Below are positions 43,265-51,304 of a stretch of DNA of 64,000 nt, piece after piece. The position numbers were made by a program, and so were the translations under genes. The notes beneath the pieces were generated by a model. It saw only the letters and a program-made list of their open reading frames with translations, ran no database searches and was not told the origin of the DNA. Origin of the DNA: Sphingomonas_R arantia (GTDB lineage: Bacteria; Pseudomonadota; Alphaproteobacteria; Sphingomonadales; Sphingomonadaceae); contig NZ_JBHUGS010000002.1 in NCBI RefSeq assembly GCF_042682045.1, positions 558,001 through 622,000 of the forward strand, written 5' to 3'. Each line of letters starts with the position of its first letter. The first letter of the stretch is position 1.

Positions 43265-43728
43265 TCGTCCCACTCCGCGCGACTGGCCTGCGCACCTCGG
43301 CGGCCCCATCGCCGGACCGGTCCGACCGGCTGTTCACGATCGTCGCGACACGCATCGCGGGCGTCGCGGGCCAGCCGGTCGCGTTCGTGACGGCGGTCGC
43401 GATCATCCTGCTCTGGTCGCTCACCGGGCCGTTGTTCGGCTATTCCGATACGTGGCAGCTGGTCGTGAACACCGCGACGACGATCGTGACGTTCCTGATG
43501 GTATTCCTCATCCAGAATTCGCAGAACCGCGATGCCGCCGCGATGCAGGCGAAACTCGACGAGCTGATCCGCGCGGTCGACACCGCCCGGTCGCAATTCA
43601 TCGGGATCGAGCATCTGACCGAGCGCGAGATCGAGCGGGTCCGCTCCGATCTGGAACGCGAATGCCGTGAAGCCGACGGCGACCTCTCGCCCGCGATCAG
43701 CCTCGCCCATCTGCGCGACCGGCTCTGA
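43261..43728 (+). CDS. Low-affinity iron permease (Fet4-like) family protein
   Basis: The 155-residue protein has two hydrophobic segments (about 38-56 and 68-85) followed by the family signature FLMVFLIQNSQNRDAAAMQAKLDELIRAV and a charged C-terminal helix. Bacterial members are named after the yeast low-affinity iron transporter, but the function of these short forms is not established. The start ATG overlaps the previous small frame. In sphingomonads such genes often accompany low-oxygen clusters, as here. It is followed by the broken nitroreductase gene after 25 bases. Confidence 0.75.
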   Translation: MIVPLRATGLRTSAAPSPDRSDRLFTIVATRIAGVAGQPVAFVTAVAIILLWSLTGPLFGYSDTWQLVVNTATTIVTFLMVFLIQNSQNRDAAAMQAKLDELIRAVDTARSQFIGIEHLTEREIERVRSDLERECREADGDLSPAISLAHLRDRL

Positions 43729-43753
43729 CGCCATGCACCCGGAAAGAACCATC

Positions 43754-44830
43754 ATGCCCGATCGACGCGACGTCCTGCTCGGCTCGGCCGCGCTCGCCCT
43801 CGGCAGTCTCAGCGGCTGCAGCGGCACGGCCGACAACGCCTACGGCACGACGATGACCCGGCTGCGGGCGCCGCTCGGGCCGACGCCCGACCTGCGCGAC
43901 TTTGTGCGCTATGCCACGCTCGCGCCGAACGGTCACAACACGCAACCATGGCGCTTCGCCGCGACGCCCACCGGCGTCGACATCATGCCCGACCTGTCGC
44001 GACGGACACCGGTCGTCGATCCGGACGATCATCATCTGTTCGTCGGTCTCGGATGCGCGGCCGAGAATCTGGCGATCGCGGCATCGGCGAACGGACGGCC
44101 GGCGTCGATCGGGTTCGACCCGGCGGGCGACGGACGCATCGCGATCGAACTGGGCAGCGGTCGACCGCGCGATCTCGCACTCTGCCGCGCGATCCCGGCC
44201 CGTCAGTCGACGCGGTCGCTTTACGACGGGCGCCCCGTCCCGGTCGAAGACCTGCGAAGTCTCGAGCGCGCCGCCGCCGTCCCGGGCGTCTCGCTGCTGT
44301 TGATCACCGATCCGCCGCGCCGCGAGCGCGTGCTCGAAACCGTCCTGCACGCCAACGACCTGCAGATGGAAGACCCGGCGTTCATGGCGGAACTGATGCG
44401 CTGGCTGCGCTTCAACGAAGCGGCGGCGCTCCGCACGGGTGACGGCCTCTACTCGGCCTGTTCGGGCAGCCGGACGGCCCCCACCTGGCTCGGCAAGCGG
44501 ATGTTTCCGCTCTTCTTCACGAAAACTTCGGAGACCGAGCGTTACACCGCCTAACTCCGCTCGTCCGCGGGCATCGCCGTCTTCGTCGGCGACCGCGCCG
44601 ACCCGGATCACTGGGTCCGGGTCGGCCGCAGCTTCCAGCGTTTCGCGCTTCAGGCGACGGCGCTCGGTCTGCGCCATGCGCATGTCAACCAGCCGATCGA
44701 GGTACCGGCGGTGCGCGCCGGCTTCGCTCGGTCGCTCGGTCTGGGTGACGCACGTCCCGATCTGGTCGTCCGGTTCGGCGCCGCACCGGCCTTGCCGATG
44801 GCGATGCGCCGTGCAGCGAACTTCACCTAG
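43754..44830 (+). pseudogene. Nitroreductase-like (Acg-type) gene interrupted by one in-frame TAA
   Basis: The frame reads as one 358-residue protein of the Acg-type nitroreductase group, interrupted by a TAA at 44552-44554. The first part (267 codons) has a Tat/lipobox-like signal (RRDVLLGSAALALGSLSGC), RYATLAPNGHNTQPWRF (flavin site) and RQSTRSLYDGRPV. After the stop, in the same frame, come LRSSAGIAVFVGDRADPDHWV, GRSFQRFALQATALGLRHAHVNQP and a C-terminus ending at TAG 44828-44830. Relatives typically carry Gln at the interrupted site, so a single C-to-T change of CAA to TAA would explain it. GGAAAG lies seven bases before the ATG. A truncated product or a sequencing error are alternatives. 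Confidence 0.82.
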
Positions 44831-44969
44831 TCCCGGCCGCCAAGTGACCGCCGATCATCGGGAAAACCGGCGTGCGGGCGTCGGATCGCGCTTCATTGCC
44901 GCGTCGACGAACGCAATCCCCGCACAGATGCGCCTCGCCATCGGGAACGGTGGGGCATAAAGCCGCCCG

Positions 44970-45548
44970 ATGCGCATCGCGATCATCGACACCAGCACGA
45001 CGCGCGCCGCGATCATTTCGGACGGCCTGCGCGACGCCGGCCTGACCGACATCGTCGTGATCGACGGCACGCCGGGCATGGTCGCCGCGCTGGAACGGGC
45101 GGCGCCGGAAGTCGTGTTGATCAACCTCGAAAACCCGAGCCGCGACGTGCTCGAGGAATTCTTCGCCGTGTCGCGCGCGCTCGCCCGGCCGATCGCGATG
45201 TTCGTCGATCAGAGCGACGAAGAAACCACTGCCGCCGCGGTCGACGCCGGCGTGTCCGCCTATATCGTCGACGGGCTCGCCAAGCAGCGGATCAAACCCG
45301 TCCTCGACCTCGCGATCCGCCGGTTTCAGGCGTTCGCCCGGCTGCAGGCCGAGCTGAACGAGGCCCGCAGCGCGCTGGCTGATCGCACCACGGTCGACCG
45401 CGCCAAGGCGATCCTGATGCAACGCCGCGGCATCGACGAACCGACCGCCTACGGCCTGCTCCGCGCGCAGGCGATGCGATCCAACCGCCGGATCGCGGAG
45501 ATCGCCGACGCGATCATCACCAGCGACGCGCTCATGGGAGACTATTGA
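44970..45548 (+). CDS. nasT: ANTAR-domain antiterminator NasT
   Basis: The 192-residue regulator has an N-terminal receiver-like domain and a C-terminal ANTAR RNA-binding domain (about 125-185, with ADRTTVDRAKAILMQRRGIDEPTAYGLLRAQAM). It would bind paired hexaloop hairpins in the leader of the nitrate operon and prevent termination when nitrate is present. The usual acceptor aspartate position reads N52 in LINLENPSRD, so control by phosphorylation is unlikely and control by the NasS partner is more probable. It ends overlapping the nasS ATG. The 139-base upstream gap (44831-44969) holds its promoter; I see no clear motif there. Confidence 0.9.
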   Translation: MRIAIIDTSTTRAAIISDGLRDAGLTDIVVIDGTPGMVAALERAAPEVVLINLENPSRDVLEEFFAVSRALARPIAMFVDQSDEETTAAAVDAGVSAYIVDGLAKQRIKPVLDLAIRRFQAFARLQAELNEARSALADRTTVDRAKAILMQRRGIDEPTAYGLLRAQAMRSNRRIAEIADAIITSDALMGDY

Positions 45549-46762
45549 TGGCGCTCGACCGGGTCCGCATCGGGTTCCTGCCGCTGGTCGATGCCGCGCT
45601 GCCGATCTTGGCGCGCGAACGCGGGTTCGCCGAGGCCGAGGGGCTGGAGATCGCGCTGGTCCGCGACATGAGCTGGGCGACAGTGCGCGACCGGCTGCTC
45701 TACGGCCATACCGACGCCGCCCACATGGTGGCACCACTCACCATCGCGACGGCGCTGGGACGCGGCCGACCGGCGGTGCCGATGGCGGTGCCGTTCGTGC
45801 TGGGGCTGAACGGCAACGCGGTGACGCTGTCGCTGCCGCTCGCTGCGCAGGTGCTGGATGACGATGCGCTCGGCGATCCCGTTCTGCTCGGCGCGCGGCT
45901 GAGGTCGGTCGCGATCGCCCGCGCCGCGGCCGGACGACGGCTGCGGTTCGGCGTGGTGCATCGTTATTCCAGCCACAACTACATGCTGCGCTACTGGCTG
46001 GCCGCGGTCGGCATCCGCCCCGACACCGATGTCGAAATCGTGACGATCAGCCCGACCTTCGCCGCCGACGCGCTGGCGGCGGGTGAGGTCGACGGCATCT
46101 GCGTCGGCGAACCGTGGAACGGCGTCGCGGTCGACCGCGGCGTCGGGCGGATCGCGCTGGTCACCGCGCAGATCTGGCAACGCGGCGTCGAAAAGGTGCT
46201 GGCGATGCGCGCGGCGACTTTGGTCGATCGCGGCGACGTCGTCCACCGCCTGATCCGCGCGCTGCATGCCGCCGCCGCACAGTTCGTCGATCCTGCCACG
46301 CGTGAGGCCAATGCGGCGATCCTTGCCCGCCCGGACTATCTCGATGCGCCGGTCGATGCGGTGTCGCGCGCGATCGGCGACCGCGTGCGGCTGGTCCGCG
46401 ATGCCGTGCCGATCCACGTTCCCGACTTCATGTTCCAGTACCGCGAGGCGGCGAACTTCCCGTGGCGCAGCCAGGCGGCCTGGCTCTATTCGCAGATGGT
46501 GCGCTGGGACGGCACGCCCTTCTCCGCCGCGGAGGCGCAGACCGCGCAGGGCGTGTTCCGCCCCGACATCTACCGCGCCGCGCTCGCCGGATCGAACGCG
46601 CCCTTGCCCAATGCCAGTTCCAAGCTGGAGGGCGCGATCGGTGCCGAGAGCATCGGCGCAGGCTCCACGCAGGGTCGACTCATCCTCGGGCGCGACGCGT
46701 TTTTCGACCGACGCGCCTTCGATCCGGACGATATCGAAGGGTATCTGAGCGACCTGCCATAG
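45548..46762 (+). CDS. nasS: Nitrate/nitrite sensor NasS (NrtA-like, no signal peptide)
   Basis: The 404-residue protein of the NrtA/CmpA periplasmic-binding fold lacks an export signal (it begins MALDRVRIGFLPLVDAALPIL), so it is cytoplasmic. Features are GFAEAEGLEIALVRDMSWATVRDRL, AAHMVAPLTIA, the SSHNYMLRYWLAA region that contacts anion in NrtA, and VGEPWNGVAV. Cytoplasmic NrtA-like proteins next to NasT are the nitrate sensors NasS, which sequester NasT until nitrate binds. No ABC permease is present, which supports a sensing role rather than transport. The gene order nasT-nasS is the reverse of the more common order. Confidence 0.87.
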   Translation: MALDRVRIGFLPLVDAALPILARERGFAEAEGLEIALVRDMSWATVRDRLLYGHTDAAHMVAPLTIATALGRGRPAVPMAVPFVLGLNGNAVTLSLPLAAQVLDDDALGDPVLLGARLRSVAIARAAAGRRLRFGVVHRYSSHNYMLRYWLAAVGIRPDTDVEIVTISPTFAADALAAGEVDGICVGEPWNGVAVDRGVGRIALVTAQIWQRGVEKVLAMRAATLVDRGDVVHRLIRALHAAAAQFVDPATREANAAILARPDYLDAPVDAVSRAIGDRVRLVRDAVPIHVPDFMFQYREAANFPWRSQAAWLYSQMVRWDGTPFSAAEAQTAQGVFRPDIYRAALAGSNAPLPNASSKLEGAIGAESIGAGSTQGRLILGRDAFFDRRAFDPDDIEGYLSDLP

Positions 46763-46823
46763 GGCGTGCCGGTCGTTTCGCCTCGCCAAGACGCGGGCGA
46801 GAGACACGAACTGATCGAATTTT

Positions 46824-46852
46824 GCTGCGCATGCGAATGATACTTGCGCAGC
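46824..46852. promoter_or_regulatory. Inverted repeat GCTGCGCA-N13-TGCGCAGC upstream of the nitrate leader
   Basis: A perfect 8+8 inverted repeat (46824-46831, 46845-46852) lies 60 bases after nasS and just before the NasT-type hairpins. It could be an operator (for example for a nitrogen regulator) near the start of the narK-nirBD-nasA transcript, or an RNA hairpin at its 5' end. No sigma-54 promoter was convincingly found beside it. Confidence 0.4.
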
Positions 46853-46876
46853 GCTCCTTCTTCGGTCATCTTCTGC

Positions 46877-46935
46877 GTGTTCGACATAGATGCCGGACAC
46901 GAAATCATCGCGAGACCGGTTCCAACGACGGGACC
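46877..46935 (+). ncRNA. NasT (ANTAR) antiterminator leader with two hexaloop hairpins
   Basis: Hairpin P1 (46877-46900) pairs GTGTTCGAC with GCCGGACAC, with one A-C mismatch and one wobble, around the loop ATAGAT (46886-46891). Hairpin P2 (46918-46935) pairs GGTTCC with GGGACC (one wobble) around the loop AACGAC (46924-46929). Both six-base loops have A at position 1 and G at position 4, the recognition rule for ANTAR proteins. The linker is 17 bases. A further perfect repeat (46946-46965) and an intrinsic terminator follow. This is inferred to be the NasT target controlling the nitrate transporter and reductase genes. Confidence 0.75.
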
Positions 46936-46975
46936 AGACCGCGCCGGGCGATCCACCGATCGCCCACAGGCAACG

Positions 46976-47025
46976 AAGCCGCCCCGATGCGCCCGCATGG
47001 TCGCCGTCGTGGCGGCTTTTTCTTT
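46976..47025 (+). terminator. Intrinsic terminator in the nitrate-operon leader (attenuator)
   Basis: AAGCCGCC (46976-46983) pairs with GGCGGCTT (47011-47018), with a smaller inner stem ATGC/GCAT. The stem is followed by TTTTTCTTT. It ends 26 bases before the transporter ATG, so it would stop transcription in the leader unless overcome. Together with the hexaloop hairpins just upstream it makes a NasT-controlled attenuator. Confidence 0.8.
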
Positions 47026-47050
47026 GTCCATCGCAGATGGGGGACCAACC

Positions 47051-48433
47051 ATGTTGTTCGCATCGACGGGTATCGACGTCACCGGATCGAAGGCCAACCG
47101 GATCGACCTGTTCAGCCTGGCAACGCCGCAGATGCGCGCGTTCCACGTCACGTGGGCGGCGTTCTTCGTCTGCTTCTTCGCCTGGTTCGCCGCCGCCCCG
47201 CTGATGCCGCTGATCAAGGCGGAGTTCGAGTTGAGCAAGGATCAGGTCGCCAACATCAACATTGCCGCGGTGGCGGTCACGATCCTGGTGCGGCTGATCG
47301 TCGGCCCGCTCTGTGACCGGTTCGGTCCGCGCCGCACCTATACCTGGCTGCTGCTCACCGGCGCGATCCCCGTGTTCGGGCTGGCGTTCGCGCAGACGTA
47401 CGAGACGTTCCTGTTCTTCCGCCTCGCGATCGGCGCGATCGGCGCGTCGTTCGTCATCACGCAATATCACACCAGCGTGATGTTCGCGCCGAACGTCGTC
47501 GGCACCGCCAACGCGACCGTCGGTGGTTGGGGCAATGCCGGCGGTGGTGCCGCGCAGAGCCTGATGCCGCTGGTCGTGGCGGCGATGATCGGCCTCGGGG
47601 TCGAGCACGCCTTCGGATGGCGCGCCGCGATGTTCGTGCCGGGCGTCGCGATGGTCGCGATGGCATTCGTCTATGCGCGCTACACACAGGACACGCCGCA
47701 GGGCGACATCGTCGATCTCCGCGCGGCGGGCATCGCCGTCGACGGCGGCAAGGCGACCGGCGTGGCGATCCTGCGCCGCGCCGCCGCCAACTACCGCACC
47801 TGGATGCTCGCCGCGACCTACGGCGCGTGCTTCGGCGTGGAGATCTTCATCCACAACATCGCCGCCAGCTATTATGTCGACCGGTTCGGGCTGTCGCTGA
47901 CGAGCGCCGGGCTGGCCGCGGGGATCTTCGGCGGCCTCGCGCTGTTCGCCCGCGCGCTCGGCGGGATCGCCAGCGACCGGATCGCGCTCGTCCGGGGGCT
48001 CGACGGCCGCGCGCTGCTGCTGTTCGGGCTGATGCTCGGCGAAGGCGTCGGCCTCGTGCTGTTCGGCCATGCCGGCAGCGTGACGCTGGCGATCCTCGCG
48101 ATGACCCTCTTCGGTCTCTTCACGCACATGGCCTGCGGCGCGACCTATGCGCTGGTGCCGTTCGTCGATCGCAAGGCGCTGGGCGGCGTCGCCGGCATCA
48201 TCGGCGCTGGCGGCAATATCGGCGCGGTCGCGGCGGGCTTCCTGAACAAGGCGTCGGCCACCCCGCAGCAGTGCCTGATCGTGCTCGGCTACATCGTCGC
48301 CGGCACCGCGGTCTGCGCGCTCGCGGTCCGCTTTTCCGCCACCCACAAATCCGACGAGCGCGCGCTGCTCGACGCCGCGCTCGACGCACGCCGCACCAGC
48401 GACCGCTCGGTGACCGGCGCGATCCCCGCCTGA
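47051..48433 (+). CDS. NarK/NasA-type nitrate/nitrite MFS transporter
   Basis: The 460-residue MFS protein has about twelve membrane segments and the two nitrate-signature motifs GWGNAGGGAAQ (about 158-168) and GAGGNIGAVAAGF (about 385-397). The loop motif GPLCDRFGPR is also present. It imports nitrate, and may exchange nitrite, for the assimilatory enzymes encoded downstream. The start at 47051 follows GGGGGA six bases away; the frame upstream of it runs through the leader and is not coding. The gene lies directly behind the attenuator and 40 bases before nirB. Confidence 0.9.
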   Translation: MLFASTGIDVTGSKANRIDLFSLATPQMRAFHVTWAAFFVCFFAWFAAAPLMPLIKAEFELSKDQVANINIAAVAVTILVRLIVGPLCDRFGPRRTYTWLLLTGAIPVFGLAFAQTYETFLFFRLAIGAIGASFVITQYHTSVMFAPNVVGTANATVGGWGNAGGGAAQSLMPLVVAAMIGLGVEHAFGWRAAMFVPGVAMVAMAFVYARYTQDTPQGDIVDLRAAGIAVDGGKATGVAILRRAAANYRTWMLAATYGACFGVEIFIHNIAASYYVDRFGLSLTSAGLAAGIFGGLALFARALGGIASDRIALVRGLDGRALLLFGLMLGEGVGLVLFGHAGSVTLAILAMTLFGLFTHMACGATYALVPFVDRKALGGVAGIIGAGGNIGAVAAGFLNKASATPQQCLIVLGYIVAGTAVCALAVRFSATHKSDERALLDAALDARRTSDRSVTGAIPA

Positions 48434-48473
48434 TGCACCCCCTTCCCCGGCTCCAACCCGACTGGACGATCTG

Positions 48474-50969
48474 ATGGAACACCAGACCATAACCCCCGCC
48501 CCCCACGACCCTCGCGAGCATCTCGTCGTGATCGGCAACGGCATGGCCGGCTGTCGCGCGGTCGAGGAACTGATCGCGCGCGATCCGACCCGCTACCGCG
48601 TCACGATCTTCGGCGCCGAACCGCATGTGAACTATAACCGCATCATGCTGTCCCCCGTGCTGGCGGGTGAGAAGACGTTCGAGCAGATCGTCATCAACGA
48701 CCACGCCTGGTACGCGACCAACACGATCACGCTGGTGACGAGCGACCCGGTGCAGGCGATAGACCGCACCGCCAAGACCGTCACCGCACGGTCCGGCCTG
48801 ACGGTGTCGTACGACCGGCTGCTGATCGCGACCGGCTCCGACCCGTTCATCATCCCCGTCCCCGGCAAGGACCTGCCCGGCGTCATCTCGTTCCGCGACA
48901 TGGCGGACGTCGATCACATGCTGGCGGCGGCCGGAAAAGGCGGCGCGGCGGTCGTCATCGGCGGCGGCCTGCTCGGGCTGGAGGCCGCGCATGGCCTCAC
49001 GCTGCGCGGCATGAAGGTGACGGTCATCCACCTGATGCCGACACTGATGGAACGCCAGCTCGACGAGGCGGCGGGCTGGTTGTTGAAGTCGGCGCTGGAG
49101 GCGCGTGGCCAGACCATCCTGACCGAAGCGAACACCGCCGAGATTGTCGGCGATACCCATGTCGAGGGCGTGCTGCTCAAGGACGGCACGCTGATCCCCG
49201 CCAGCCTCGTCGTCATGGCGGTCGGCATCCGCCCGTCGGTGGCGCTCGCCCGCGATGCCGGGCTGGAGATCGGCCGCGGGATCAAGGTCGACGACCATAT
49301 GGTCACCAGCGACCCGTCGATCCTCGCGGTCGGCGAATGCGTCGAGCATGACGGCAACGTCTACGGCCTCGTCGCGCCGCTGTGGGACATGTGCCGCGCG
49401 CTGGCCGACGGGCTGACCGACAGCCACAGCGGCTATCGCGGTTCGGTCACCTCGACCAAGCTGAAGGTCGCCGGACTCGACGTGTTTTCCGCCGGCGACT
49501 TCTCCGGCGGCGCAGATGCGGAGGACATCGTCCTGCGCGACGCATCGCGCGGCATCTACAAGCGCGTCGTGGTGAAGCACGACCGCATCGTCGGCGCGGT
49601 GCTGTACGGCGACACGACCGATGGCGGCTGGTATTTCGACCTGCTGAAGCGCGGCGAGGACATCGCCCCCATCCGCGACATGCTGATCTTCGGCCAGGCC
49701 TTCGCCGCGGGAGGGGGCGCTGCGGACCCTAAGGCAGCCGTTGCGGCGCTCTCCGACGAGGCGGAGATCTGCGGCTGCAACGGCGTCAGCAAGGGACAGG
49801 TCGTGGCGTGCATCGGCGCCGGCAACACCACGCTCGATGCAGTCCGCGCCACCTGCAAGGCGTCGGCATCGTGCGGCTCCTGCACCGGGCTGGTCGAGAC
49901 GCTGCTCGCGGTCACCTTGGGCGACGAGTATTCGGGCGAGCGTGCGGTGAAGACGGTGTGCAAATGCACCAGCTTCGGCCACGACGACGTCCGCCGCGAG
50001 ATCGTCGCGCAGGGCATGCGTTCGATCCCCGAAGTGATGCAGAAGATGAGCTGGTCGACGCCCGACGGCTGTTCGTCCTGCCGCCCTGCGCTCAATTACT
50101 ATCTGCTCTGCGCGCTGCCCGGCGACTACAAGGACGACCAGCAGAGCCGCTATGTCAACGAGCGGCTGCACGCCAACATCCAGAAGGACGGCACCTATTC
50201 GGTCGTGCCGCGGATGTGGGGCGGGCTTACCAACCCGCGCGAGCTGCGCGCGATTGCCGACGTCGTCGAGAAATACGATGCGCCGATGGTCAAGGTGACG
50301 GGCGGCCAGCGGCTCGACATCTTCGGCATCAAGAAGGAGGATCTGCCCGCGGTCTGGGCCGATCTCAACGCGGCCGGCATGGTCAGCGGCCACGCCTATG
50401 GCAAGTCGCTGCGCACCGTGAAGACCTGCGTCGGCTCCGACTGGTGCCGCTTCGGGACGCAGGATTCGACCGGGCTCGGCGTCAAGGTCGAACGCATGAC
50501 ATGGGGATCGTGGATGCCCCACAAGTTCAAGATCGCGGTCAGCGGCTGCCCGCGCAACTGCGCCGAGGCGACGATCAAGGATTTCGGCGTGGTCTGCGTC
50601 GACAGCGGCTACGAGCTGTCGGTCGGCGGCAATGGCGGCATGAAGGTCCGCGCGACCGACTTCCTGTGCAAGGTCGCGACCGAGGAAGAGGCGATGCACT
50701 ATTGCGCCGCGTTCATTCAATTGTACCGCGAGGAAGCGCGCTATCTCGAGCGGACCGCGCCGTGGATCGAACGGATCGGCGTCGCCTATATCCGCGAGCG
50801 GATCGCCGAGGATGCCGAGGGTCGCGATGCGCTGGCGGCGCGGTTCCTGTTCTCGCAGCAGTTTACCCAGGACGACCCTTGGGCAGCACGCGCGGCGGGC
50901 GAGCATCGTGAGCAGCATGCGCCGATGGCGCGCTTCACACCCATCGATGCAACGAGGGAAATGGCATGA
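48474..50969 (+). CDS. nirB: Assimilatory nitrite reductase (NADH) large subunit NirB
   Basis: The 831-residue cytoplasmic flavo-iron-siroheme enzyme reduces nitrite to ammonium. Domain order: FAD domain (VIGNGMAGCRAVEEL), NADH domain (VVIGGGLLGLEAAHGL), BFD-type [2Fe-2S] domain from about residue 430 (CGCNGVSKG with CxxC), then the sulfite/nitrite reductase half with the siroheme/[4Fe-4S] cysteines in CVGSDWCRFGTQ (about 650) and SGCPRNCAEA (about 690). Length is normal. The stop overlaps the nirD ATG (ATGA). Expression should depend on the NasT leader upstream of the transporter gene. Confidence 0.95.
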   Translation: MEHQTITPAPHDPREHLVVIGNGMAGCRAVEELIARDPTRYRVTIFGAEPHVNYNRIMLSPVLAGEKTFEQIVINDHAWYATNTITLVTSDPVQAIDRTAKTVTARSGLTVSYDRLLIATGSDPFIIPVPGKDLPGVISFRDMADVDHMLAAAGKGGAAVVIGGGLLGLEAAHGLTLRGMKVTVIHLMPTLMERQLDEAAGWLLKSALEARGQTILTEANTAEIVGDTHVEGVLLKDGTLIPASLVVMAVGIRPSVALARDAGLEIGRGIKVDDHMVTSDPSILAVGECVEHDGNVYGLVAPLWDMCRALADGLTDSHSGYRGSVTSTKLKVAGLDVFSAGDFSGGADAEDIVLRDASRGIYKRVVVKHDRIVGAVLYGDTTDGGWYFDLLKRGEDIAPIRDMLIFGQAFAAGGGAADPKAAVAALSDEAEICGCNGVSKGQVVACIGAGNTTLDAVRATCKASASCGSCTGLVETLLAVTLGDEYSGERAVKTVCKCTSFGHDDVRREIVAQGMRSIPEVMQKMSWSTPDGCSSCRPALNYYLLCALPGDYKDDQQSRYVNERLHANIQKDGTYSVVPRMWGGLTNPRELRAIADVVEKYDAPMVKVTGGQRLDIFGIKKEDLPAVWADLNAAGMVSGHAYGKSLRTVKTCVGSDWCRFGTQDSTGLGVKVERMTWGSWMPHKFKIAVSGCPRNCAEATIKDFGVVCVDSGYELSVGGNGGMKVRATDFLCKVATEEEAMHYCAAFIQLYREEARYLERTAPWIERIGVAYIRERIAEDAEGRDALAARFLFSQQFTQDDPWAARAAGEHREQHAPMARFTPIDATREMA

Positions 50970-51304
50970 TCGGCGAATGGCTCGATATCGGCTGGGTCGA
51001 CGAGATCCCGGTCCGCGGCAGCCGCACGGTGCAGGTCACGGGCGGCGACGACATCGCGGTATTCCGCACCGGCGACGGCACCGTCTTCGCGCTCGCCGAT
51101 CGCTGCCCGCACAAGGGCGGTCGTCTGTCGCAGGGCATCGTCCACGGCGGCGCGGTCGCCTGCCCGCTCCACAACTGGCGCATCGCGCTCGATACCGGCC
51201 AGGCGCTGGGCGAGGACAAGGGCTGCACTCCGGTGATCCCGGTCAGGATCAGCGGCGGCCGCGTGCTGCTCTGCCGCGCCTCGACCATGAAGGCCGCCGC
51301 ATGA
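50966..51304 (+). CDS. nirD: Nitrite reductase small subunit NirD (Rieske type)
   Basis: The 112-residue Rieske-fold partner of NirB has the full [2Fe-2S] ligand set: Cys-His in DRCPHKGG and Cys-His in ACPLHNW. Many enterobacterial NirD proteins have lost these ligands, so this subunit may really carry a cluster. The ATG overlaps the nirB stop and its own stop overlaps the nitrate reductase ATG (ATGA in both cases), giving a tightly coupled nirB-nirD-nasA order. Confidence 0.93.
   Translation: MIGEWLDIGWVDEIPVRGSRTVQVTGGDDIAVFRTGDGTVFALADRCPHKGGRLSQGIVHGGAVACPLHNWRIALDTGQALGEDKGCTPVIPVRISGGRVLLCRASTMKAAA

Noticed and set aside
46763..47050. Sigma-54 promoter for the nitrate operon
   Set aside because: No sequence with both the -24 GG and -12 GC elements at the right spacing was convincing.
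45542..48544. Minus-strand open frame of 1000 codons opposite nasS and the nitrate transporter
   Set aside because: Low-complexity Arg/Glu/Asp-rich product typical of GC-rich antisense; the plus strand has well-supported genes and an RNA leader.
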